Shown here: positions 1 to 5,257 of the stretch, one piece after another | How positions within the stretch are numbered: position 1 is the first letter of the stretch | How the letters are laid out: each line of letters begins with the position of its first letter | From: Actinomycetota bacterium | GTDB lineage: Bacteria; Actinomycetota; Acidimicrobiia; IMCC26256 | Direction: 5' to 3' | NCBI GenBank assembly: GCA_009702955.1 | Contig: WLHA01000118.1 | Location: 1 to 5,257, forward strand | DNA: 5,257 nucleotides | Translations under genes and position numbers: made by a program | The notes under the pieces: model-generated | What the model saw: only the letters and a program-made list of their open reading frames with translations | The model's database searches: none | What the model was told of the DNA's origin: nothing

Positions 1-547
1 GGGTGCTGCCGGTATTGCGATGGGGACACGATTCTTGCTCAGCGCGGAGAGCACAGTCCCAGAGGATGTAAAGCGCCGATACTTAGCAGCAGGCATCAAC
101 GACACTGTCGTAACCAAGAGTGTCGATGGCCACCCGCAGCGCGTTATTCGCACGGAGTTAGTGGAGCACCTAACAGGCTCTGGACGCCTAACCGCATTGC
201 CTCGCGCTGCATTGAACGCACTTAGATTCAGATCGATGACAGGGATGTCGCTCGGCTCACTTGTGCGCGAGGGGTTAGCGATGAAGAAATCTGAGGGCCT
301 CACCTATGCACAGGTCGCGATGGCAGCAAATGCGCCGATGCTCACCAAGGCTGCTCTTGTAGATGGCCGTATCGAGGCTGGGGTTCTTCCAACCGGGCAG
401 GTTGTAGGTGTGATTGATTCGCTCCCCACGGTTGCTGAGATCATCGCAAGTGTGGTTGCAGAGGCCGAGGAGACGATCGCTCGCTTGAGTGGTGCAGTCC
501 CCGGGTTTAAGCCAGGAGATAAAGGTCTAGGAGGCCTAAGTGAGTAA
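1..547 (+). CDS. Nitronate monooxygenase / IpdC-like FMN flavoprotein, C-terminal part (5' truncated by window edge)
   Basis: The open frame runs in from the left edge (first full codon at 2), so the ATG at 20 is internal: it lies inside the motif GAAGIAMGTRF, which matches the conserved 'GAxGVxMGTRF' FMN phosphate-binding segment of the nitronate monooxygenase / 2-nitropropane dioxygenase TIM-barrel family. About 181 residues are visible; the family is usually 320-370 residues, so the N-terminal half, including the catalytic-base region, is missing. Downstream of the FMN loop come 'DTVVTKSVDGHPQRV', as in the family, and a helical C-terminal part (SMTGMSLGSLVREGLAMK, then AANAPMLTKAALVDG) that from memory most resembles mycobacterial IpdC (Rv3553-type), an enzyme of steroid C/D-ring degradation. 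The last residues (GLGGLSE) are encoded by bases that also form the Shine-Dalgarno of the next gene, which it overlaps by 8 bases. Family assignment is firm. The IpdC-like role is inference; a FabK-type enoyl reductase or a true nitronate oxidase are alternatives. Confidence 0.85.
   Translation, partial: GAAGIAMGTRFLLSAESTVPEDVKRRYLAAGINDTVVTKSVDGHPQRVIRTELVEHLTGSGRLTALPRAALNALRFRSMTGMSLGSLVREGLAMKKSEGLTYAQVAMAANAPMLTKAALVDGRIEAGVLPTGQVVGVIDSLPTVAEIIASVVAEAEETIARLSGAVPGFKPGDKGLGGLSE
529..534 (+). promoter_or_regulatory. Ribosome binding site of the DUF35 gene
   Basis: A perfect AGGAGG lies five bases before the GTG at 540, inside the last codons of the flavoprotein gene. It settles the GTG start of the next gene over the internal ATG at 618, and it implies translational coupling across the 8-base overlap. 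Confidence 0.85.
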
Positions 548-1025
548 CGCAGAGTTGCAGAACAAGAGAGACAGCAAGACATCCAACAAGACGCAGGTAG
601 CCGCGATCAACGGTTGGATGACGACCGATGGCGAGGCTCGCTTGGTTGGTGGAAGGGGAGCGGAGACCGGCTCCTATTTCTTCCCTAAGAACATGGCCTT
701 CTCTCGAAACCCCTCAGCCCCCTCTGAGGAGATCGCCGAGGTGCATCTCTCTGCTCGTGGCCGCGTTTGGTCCTGGACTACGAATCACTACCAGCCACCT
801 GCGCCCTACATGCCAGCCGATCCGTTCGTTCCCTACACGGTGCTCGCAGTTGAACTCGATGAAGAGCGCATGGTTGTTCTTGGTCGACTTGCTCCAGACT
901 GTGACCCAGCAACGCTCACCTCTGGAGTAGAGGTCGAGGTTGAGCGTGGAGTGCTCTACGAAGACGACGATAACCAGTACATGGTCTGGCAGTGGCGACC
1001 AGTTGCGACGGAGGTAGCACGATGA
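540..1025 (+). CDS. DUF35-type OB-fold protein with a cysteine-less zinc-ribbon region
   Basis: 161 residues from a GTG start chosen for its perfect Shine-Dalgarno. Residues 1-22 are a polar K/N/T/S-rich tail without recognisable similarity. Residues about 30-64 correspond to the rubredoxin-like ribbon of DUF35 proteins, and residues about 66-153 to the OB fold (VHLSARGRVWSWTTNHY, then DPFVPYTVLAVELDEERMVVLG). In the family these proteins partner with thiolase-like enzymes or acyl-CoA hydratases (for example the ChsH2/Ltp2 pair in steroid side-chain degradation), binding acyl-CoA or stabilising the partner. Here the four usual ligand positions appear as Gly40, Thr43, Ser55 and Ala60, and the only cysteine is Cys121, so no Cys4 zinc site can form. 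The stop overlaps the start of the thiolase gene (ATGA), supporting a stoichiometric complex. Fold and partnership are well supported; the exact reaction is unknown. Confidence 0.85.
   Translation: MSNAELQNKRDSKTSNKTQVAAINGWMTTDGEARLVGGRGAETGSYFFPKNMAFSRNPSAPSEEIAEVHLSARGRVWSWTTNHYQPPAPYMPADPFVPYTVLAVELDEERMVVLGRLAPDCDPATLTSGVEVEVERGVLYEDDDNQYMVWQWRPVATEVAR
1010..1015 (+). promoter_or_regulatory. Ribosome binding site of the thiolase gene
   Basis: GGAGGT lies six bases before the ATG at 1022, inside the 3' end of the DUF35 gene. It decides the start at 1022 over the upstream in-frame GTG at 992, which has no such element. Confidence 0.85.
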
Positions 1026-2215
1026 GTGTTGGAGAGGTCGCAGTACTTGGTGTCGGTATGCACCCTTGGGGTAAGTGGGGACGCAACTTTGTTGAGTACG
1101 GAGTTGTGGCTGCTCGTGCAGCGCTTGCAGATGCCGAGGTTGATTGGCGAGACATTCAGTTCGTTGCTGGTGGCGAGACAGTACGCAATGGTTACCCTGG
1201 CTATGTCGCCGGCGCTACCTTTGCTCAAGCACTTGGGTGGCAAGGCGCTCCAGTCGTCTCTGCCTACGCGGCCTGCGCATCCGGCGCCACCGCACTCAAC
1301 GCTGCGCGCGCGCAGATTCTTGCCGGGCTCTGCGATGTTGCTCTCGTAGTTGGGGCCGATACAACCCCAAAGGGATTCCTCGCTCCAAATGCGGGGGAGC
1401 GTGGAGACGACCCAGATTGGCTACGTTTTAGGCTTCTAGGAGCCACCAACCCGACGTACTTCGGACTCTACGCACGCCGACGCATGGAGCAGTACGGAGC
1501 AACACCTGATCACTTTGCAAAGGTAAAGGTTAAGAACGCGCGCCACGGACTTAACAATCCATACGCACGGTTTCGCAAAGAAGTAACTATCGAGGATGTA
1601 AATGCATCTCCGATGGTCTCCGATCCGCTGCGACTCCTCGAGATCTGCGCAACCTCAGACGGTGCCGCAGCCTTAGTTATCTGCAGCCTTGATTATGCGC
1701 GCTCACGCGGTGTCTCGAATCCAGTTCGCATCGCTGCAGTCTCAACTGTCACTCCTACATACCCGAATACCGTCATTGAGATGCCTAACTTCGCTACCGA
1801 CTCTGCCTTCGGAGTTCCAGAGCCTGAGCGATCATTTAGAGACTCCATTGCATATGCCGCATACGAGCAGGCTGGGATCGGACCAGAGGATGTGAACCTC
1901 GCTGAGGTCTATGACCTCTCTACTTCTCTAGAGCTTGATTGGTATGAGAACATTGGCCTCTGCGCTCCAGGCGAGGCTGAGCAGTTACTAGACGCTGGGG
2001 TAACCACTCTCGGCGGGAGGGTTCCTGTCAACGTAAGCGGCGGTCTCGCATCGTTTGGTGAGGCTGTTCCGGCTCAAGCCATCCAGCAGGTCTGTGAGAT
2101 TACGTGGCAGTTGCGTGGCCAGGCCGAGGGTCGACAGGTCGAGGGTGCGCGCGTTGGGCTGACGGTGAATCAGGGCCTATTCGGGCACGGATCCTGCGTA
2201 ATCGCCAAGCGTTAA
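1022..2215 (+). CDS. Thiolase-superfamily protein, SCP2/lipid-transfer (Ltp)-like acetyl-CoA acetyltransferase
   Basis: 397 residues, the usual length for single-domain thiolases. It starts at the ATG in the ATGA overlap with the DUF35 gene; an upstream GTG (992) would add ten residues and lacks a Shine-Dalgarno. The N-terminal half carries EVAVLGVGMHPWGKWG at the start and YAACASGATAL around Cys85, the position of the nucleophilic cysteine of thiolases. The middle has DPLRLLEICATSDGAAAL, and the C-terminal half AEVYDLSTSLELDWYENIGLC, both typical of SCP2-type thiolases. The usual GHP histidine motif reads GGLASFGEA, with Glu347 in the histidine place. The terminal loop reads NQGLFGHGS (383-391) rather than CxGGG. 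Such proteins catalyse thiolytic or retro-aldol cleavage of acyl-CoA intermediates in the cytosol, often with a DUF35 partner, which is the gene directly upstream. From memory close relatives occur next to DUF35 genes in mycobacteria (Rv1627c/Rv1628c type). Superfamily is firm; reaction and substrate are not determined. Confidence 0.88.
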   Translation: MSVGEVAVLGVGMHPWGKWGRNFVEYGVVAARAALADAEVDWRDIQFVAGGETVRNGYPGYVAGATFAQALGWQGAPVVSAYAACASGATALNAARAQILAGLCDVALVVGADTTPKGFLAPNAGERGDDPDWLRFRLLGATNPTYFGLYARRRMEQYGATPDHFAKVKVKNARHGLNNPYARFRKEVTIEDVNASPMVSDPLRLLEICATSDGAAALVICSLDYARSRGVSNPVRIAAVSTVTPTYPNTVIEMPNFATDSAFGVPEPERSFRDSIAYAAYEQAGIGPEDVNLAEVYDLSTSLELDWYENIGLCAPGEAEQLLDAGVTTLGGRVPVNVSGGLASFGEAVPAQAIQQVCEITWQLRGQAEGRQVEGARVGLTVNQGLFGHGSCVIAKR

Positions 2216-2233
2216 TTTCGCTTCAGTCCGCGT

Positions 2234-2262
2234 CGGCGCCGTTAGCCCGATAACCTGCGCCG
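2234..2262 (+). promoter_or_regulatory. GC-rich hairpin directly before the acyl-CoA synthetase start codon
   Basis: CGGCGC (2234-2239) pairs with GCGCCG (2257-2262). After a small internal loop (C2240 against C2255-T2256), GTTA (2241-2244) pairs with TAAC (2251-2254) around the loop GCCCGA. The structure fills most of the 49-base gap and ends two bases before the ATG at 2265, where a ribosome binding site would be expected; none is visible. There is no T-run after it. It could limit translation of the synthetase, act as a processing site or weak terminator, or be chance in a GC-rich gap. Confidence 0.45.
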
Positions 2263-2264
2263 CC

Positions 2265-3878
2265 ATGGCGATTCAATGGAACCTTGCAGACCTATTCGAA
2301 GCTGTATCCGACGCTGTACCGGAGCGCACCGCTCTGATCTGCGGCGATTACCGCTCAACATTCGCAGCTCTTGACGAGCGAGCGACTCGACTGGCAAATC
2401 ACCTCGCATCCCAGGGCATTGGTCGTGGCGACCACATTGGGCTCTACGTCTACAACGGACCTGAGTATGTCGAGGGCACGTTTGCTGCATACAAGTTGGG
2501 TGCAGTGCCGATCAATGTTAACTACCGCTACGTCGAGGGCGAACTCGCTTATCTATTCGACAACGCCGACCTAAAGGGCCTCGTGTTCGGACGCGAGTTT
2601 GCTCCGAGAATCGCGAACATCGTCAAGGATGCTCCGAAGTTGAAGGTCTTTGTTGCCGTGAACGACGGAACAGACGAAGACATCTCTGTGATTGGTGCAA
2701 CTGAGTATGAGGCAGCGCTCGCTGCTGCAAGTGCTGTGCGTGCCTTTGAGCCGCGCTCAGAGGAGGATCTCTACATCCTCTATACGGGTGGTACTACGGG
2801 GATGCCTAAGGGCGTCATGTGGACCCAGCGCGATTTCTTTCTCTCAACAATCGGCCCGCTGCTCTCTCTCGGCCAGACCGCTCCGGATGACCCCGCTGAG
2901 TTTGTGACGCGTGCAATTGAGAATGGCGGCACATCTGTATCAATGCCGATTGCTCCATTAATGCATGGCGCAGCATTGTGGGCCGCTTTGATGGCGATCT
3001 TCGGTGGCAATACCGTTGTGCTTACCTCTCAGCGCAAGCTTGACCCCCATGAGATCTGGCGCACTGTTGAGCGCGAAAAGGTCATGTCTGTGAGCCTCGT
3101 TGGGGATGCAATGGCTCGTCCGCTCATTGAAGCGCTAGACGAACCAGGCGCCAAGTACGACCTCTCTTCTCTATTCGTAATCGGTTCCGGTGGAGCAATC
3201 CTCTCCCCGGCAGTGAAAGCAAAGATCGTCGAGCGATTCCCGAACATGCTCGTGATCGACAGCCTTGGGGCATCGGAGACCGGGTATCAAGGAACTGTTG
3301 CAGGTACCGATGGTCAAGGTCGCCCGCGTTTTGCGATGGGTGCACACACAACCGTTCTCGACGATGATGGAATTCCGCTTGAGCCTGGATCAGGAACTGT
3401 CGGTCGCTTAGCGCGCGGTGGCTATGTGCCGCTTGGGTACTACAAAGACCCTGTTAAGACCGCTGAAGTATTCGTGGAGGCCAACGGAAGCCGTTGGGTA
3501 CTCCCGGGTGACATGGCGATAGTTGAGGCCGATGGAACCATCACTCTTCTAGGGCGCGGATCTGTGAGCATCAACTCCGGTGGAGAGAAGATCTTCCCAG
3601 AGGAGGTTGAGTCTGCACTTAAGAGTCATCCAGATGTCTTCGATGTTGTTGTCGTTGGAGTGCCCGATGAGCGCTGGGGCGAGCATGTATGCGCAGTTGT
3701 TAAACCAAGGCCCGGTGCAACTCCAGACGTTGAGTCGCTCGCAACTCATGTTCGTTCGCTACTCGCTGCTTACAAAGCTCCACGTGAAGTGTTCCTCGTA
3801 GACGAGATTGTTAGGTCTCCATCGGGTAAGGCCGATTACCGATGGGCAAAATCTATTGCGCTTGGAACCTCTAAATAG
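2265..3878 (+). CDS. Acyl-CoA synthetase (AMP-forming), FadD19-like
   Basis: 537 residues, full length for the family. It activates a carboxylic acid with ATP to an acyl-adenylate and then to the CoA thioester, in the cytosol. Visible ANL-superfamily motifs: P-loop YTGGTTGMPKG (173-183), PLMHGA (231-236), GASETG (335-340), PGD with the ribose-binding Asp416, hinge and C-domain motif GRGSVSINSGGEKIFPEEVE (430-449), and the adenylation lysine Lys522 in PSGKADYRW. From memory the N-terminus (NLADLFEAVSDAVPERTALICGD) and the NVNYRYVEGELAYLFDNAD segment (84-102) align closely with mycobacterial FadD19, which activates steroid side-chain acids. The N-terminal agreement supports the ATG at 2265, although no Shine-Dalgarno precedes it. 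It follows the thiolase gene by 49 bases on the same strand, so it is probably co-transcribed. All catalytic motifs are intact. Substrate (steroid, terpenoid or medium/long branched acid) is inference. Confidence 0.92.
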   Translation: MAIQWNLADLFEAVSDAVPERTALICGDYRSTFAALDERATRLANHLASQGIGRGDHIGLYVYNGPEYVEGTFAAYKLGAVPINVNYRYVEGELAYLFDNADLKGLVFGREFAPRIANIVKDAPKLKVFVAVNDGTDEDISVIGATEYEAALAAASAVRAFEPRSEEDLYILYTGGTTGMPKGVMWTQRDFFLSTIGPLLSLGQTAPDDPAEFVTRAIENGGTSVSMPIAPLMHGAALWAALMAIFGGNTVVLTSQRKLDPHEIWRTVEREKVMSVSLVGDAMARPLIEALDEPGAKYDLSSLFVIGSGGAILSPAVKAKIVERFPNMLVIDSLGASETGYQGTVAGTDGQGRPRFAMGAHTTVLDDDGIPLEPGSGTVGRLARGGYVPLGYYKDPVKTAEVFVEANGSRWVLPGDMAIVEADGTITLLGRGSVSINSGGEKIFPEEVESALKSHPDVFDVVVVGVPDERWGEHVCAVVKPRPGATPDVESLATHVRSLLAAYKAPREVFLVDEIVRSPSGKADYRWAKSIALGTSK

Positions 3879-3881
3879 AGG
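3868..3881. repeat. Small inverted repeat overlapping the first arm of the terminator hairpin
   Basis: CCTCTA (3868-3873) and TAGAGG (3876-3881) are perfectly complementary around two A residues. The second arm is shared with the larger hairpin whose other arm is GCCTCTAT at 3903-3910, so the two structures exclude each other. The repeat overlaps the last codons and stop of the acyl-CoA synthetase gene. Confidence 0.5.
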
Positions 3882-3910
3882 CGCTACGTAGCGGCGTTGA
3901 GTGCCTCTAT
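3875..3910. terminator. Inverted repeat at the convergent junction, probable bidirectional terminator
   Basis: ATAGAGGCGCT (3875-3885) pairs with AGTGCCTCTAT (3900-3910): eleven pairs in plus-strand RNA, one of them G-U, with a 14-base loop. It begins within the stop codon of the acyl-CoA synthetase gene and lies 43 bases beyond the stop of the minus-strand kinase. No long T-run follows on either strand (minus reads TATTTAG), so it is not a classical intrinsic terminator, but U-poor hairpins are common in actinobacteria. The rest of the 74-base gap holds no gene. Confidence 0.55.
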
Positions 3911-3952
3911 CTAAGTAGGGGCAACGTGGAGTGCACTTATTTGTTTGAGCGC

Positions 3953-5257
3953 TTACTCTTCACTTTGATCTGGAAGCGTGACCGTGAAGGTTGTGCCGAC
4001 GCCCTGAACGCTCGAGACGTTTATCTCGCCATGGTGCAACTCAACGATTGCTCGGGTAATTGATAGCCCAAGACCTGTACCGGGGGTGCGCTTGGGGTCT
4101 GCGTTCGATGCTCTGAAGAACTTCTCGAATAGCCGCTCTAAATCCTCTTCTGGAATCCCAATTCCGGTATCGGCAACCTTGATTATCCAAGACTCTTCCT
4201 CGCGAATGGCCTCTACTGTTACTTCCCCGCCGGGTGGGGTGAACTTCAGTGCATTGTTGACGAGGTTATCGATTACCTGACGGAGCCTTCCGCTGTCGCC
4301 TAGTAGAGGAGGTCCATCTGCTGTACTGAACTTGAGAGTAACGCCGGCGGAGTCAGCTACCGCTGATAGCTCTAGTTGCGATTCATTAATTAGCGCCACA
4401 AGATCAACAGGCTCGACTTCAAGGGTGATGCTTTGCGTCTGGAGCCGCGAGAGGAGCAGCAGATCGTCAATGAGTCGAAGCATGCGTTGACTGCTTCGAG
4501 TGACGATCTCGAGGTACTCGCGCTGCTCCTCACTAAGTTCGCCGCCCGCACCATCGCTCAGTATCTCAGTGAACCCCATGATTGAGGTTAGGGGAGTGCG
4601 GAGTTCGTGGCTTACGTTGGCAACAAACTCAGATTTGAGTTGGTCGAGTTCTCGGAGGCGCTGGTTCTGCTCCTCAATCACGATGCGCACTTCCTGCTCC
4701 GCCGCAATTAGGGATTCACGTTGAGTCTCCATCTCGTGCCGCTCCGTAATGTCCCGATAGATCCAGACGTGGCCGTCGTAGTGCCCCCCGACAAAAACGG
4801 GAATGTAGTCGCGTTCTAATACCCGACCGTCAGCCATTGTCAACTCAAACTCGATAACCTCCACGCGATTCTCTAAGCACTTGAGGGTGCTCTCAAGGAA
4901 GTACTCCGGATCTGCGAATAGGTGCTTGCTCTGCTCAGCGGCCTCTCTGCAATCGGCCCCGACTAGAGCAGCAGGTGGAGCCGGTATCTGGAATAACTCG
5001 ACGAAGCGCGCGTTGACAACAGCGATGTGCCTATCTGCGTCCTCTACTAGAACACCGGCGACAAGATTCTCAACGATCGCAGATAGCCGCTCTGCGTTCT
5101 CCAAGGCTTTTTGGTGAGATTCGCGACTCTCGGTTACATCGCGAGAGTGAAGCACCACTGCCTCGACCGAAGGGTTATCAAGCATGTTGTGCGCGGTGGT
5201 CTCGAACCAATGCCAAGAGCCATCTGCAGCCCTAATGCGGAAGGTTGCAGGATCGAA
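3953..5257 (-). CDS. Sensor histidine kinase with two PAS domains (N-terminus beyond right edge)
   Basis: The frame stays open to the right edge: 24 codons upstream of the ATG at 5185 read FRIRAADGSWHWFETTAHN, the classic C-terminal half of a PAS/PAC domain, so that ATG is internal and the gene is cut. Counting from the edge (434 visible residues): PAS 1 end, about 1-45, closing with RDVTE; PAS 2, about 59-173, closing with YRDITERHE; a charged, Q/E-rich coiled-coil linker, about 174-207; HisKA with phospho-acceptor His217 in SHELRTP; HATPase_c with N-box NNALKF (Asn335), G1 box DTGIGIP (Asp363), F-box LFEKFFR, and G2 box GTGLGLS (393-399). All catalytic boxes are intact, so it should autophosphorylate and pass phosphate to a response regulator. 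No membrane segment is seen in the visible part. No regulator gene is in view; it may lie upstream, outside the window. It converges on the catabolic operon. Signal and target are unknown. Confidence 0.95.
   Translation of the reverse strand, partial: FDPATFRIRAADGSWHWFETTAHNMLDNPSVEAVVLHSRDVTESRESHQKALENAERLSAIVENLVAGVLVEDADRHIAVVNARFVELFQIPAPPAALVGADCREAAEQSKHLFADPEYFLESTLKCLENRVEVIEFELTMADGRVLERDYIPVFVGGHYDGHVWIYRDITERHEMETQRESLIAAEQEVRIVIEEQNQRLRELDQLKSEFVANVSHELRTPLTSIMGFTEILSDGAGGELSEEQREYLEIVTRSSQRMLRLIDDLLLLSRLQTQSITLEVEPVDLVALINESQLELSAVADSAGVTLKFSTADGPPLLGDSGRLRQVIDNLVNNALKFTPPGGEVTVEAIREEESWIIKVADTGIGIPEEDLERLFEKFFRASNADPKRTPGTGLGLSITRAIVELHHGEINVSSVQGVGTTFTVTLPDQSEE

Noticed and set aside
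20..22. ATG at 20 as the start of the flavoprotein gene
   Set aside because: The codons before it (from position 2) read GAAGIA, which completes the conserved FMN-binding motif, so the ATG is an internal methionine of a gene cut by the edge.
992..1021. Longer thiolase start at GTG 992
   Set aside because: It would add ten residues (MATSCDGGST) overlapping the DUF35 gene by 34 bases, with no Shine-Dalgarno. The ATG at 1022 has GGAGGT at ideal spacing and gives the expected N-terminus.
956..1243. Minus-strand frames across the DUF35/thiolase junction
   Set aside because: Composition reflects the opposite strand of two well-supported coupled genes, and no family resemblance was seen.
3124..3351. 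Minus-strand open frames within the acyl-CoA synthetase gene (also 2242-2490, 2780-3010, 3029-3247 and 3549-3749)
   Set aside because: They lie antisense to a conserved enzyme, have no recognisable domains and no good ribosome binding sites noticed; they are shadow frames.
3930..3937. Palindrome AGTGCACT in the convergent gap
   Set aside because: An eight-base palindrome alone is too short to support an operator call, and it is not near any promoter of the flanking genes, which both end here.
5183..5185. ATG at 5185 (minus strand) as the kinase start
   Set aside because: The 24 upstream codons to the window edge are open and encode conserved PAS/PAC sequence, so the true start is outside.
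1..5257. CRISPR arrays, tRNA or rRNA genes, insertion sequences, defence-system genes
   Set aside because: No direct repeats with spacers, no cloverleaf or rRNA-like stretches and no transposase-like proteins were seen; coding density by the five genes leaves only gaps of 49 and 74 bases.

Overview
The window looks like a piece of an actinobacterial chromosome. Base composition is moderate (by eye slightly over half G+C, not computed). The proteins resemble, from memory, mycobacterial and other actinobacterial enzymes of steroid and acyl-CoA catabolism. An uncultured lineage such as Acidimicrobiia is a plausible source, but this is a guess from protein style, not a demonstrated placement.

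Layout: positions 1-3878 hold four plus-strand genes in a compact operon-like row. (1) The C-terminal half of an FMN-dependent nitronate monooxygenase / IpdC-like reductase, cut by the left edge. (2) A small DUF35-type OB-fold protein whose zinc-ribbon cysteines are all replaced. (3) A thiolase-superfamily (SCP2/lipid-transfer-like) protein with an active-site cysteine but a non-standard second half of the active site. (4) A full-length acyl-CoA synthetase of the FadD19 type. Genes 1/2 overlap by 8 bases and genes 2/3 by 4 bases, each with a strong Shine-Dalgarno sequence inside the preceding gene. Genes 3 and 4 are separated by 49 bases that hold a GC-rich hairpin ending two bases before the start codon, with no Shine-Dalgarno sequence.

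A 74-base convergent junction (3879-3952) follows. It has an inverted repeat that probably acts as the terminator. From 3953 to the right edge on the minus strand is most of a two-PAS sensor histidine kinase, whose N-terminus is outside the window.

Inferred joint function: the synthetase would activate a carboxylic acid (steroid side-chain, terpenoid or branched-chain acid) to its CoA thioester. The DUF35 protein and thiolase would form a complex cleaving or condensing carbon-carbon bonds of acyl-CoA intermediates, and the flavoprotein would carry out a reduction or desaturation step. The substrate cannot be read from the sequence. The histidine kinase is transcribed towards the operon and has no visible response-regulator partner here, so a link to the pathway is unproven.
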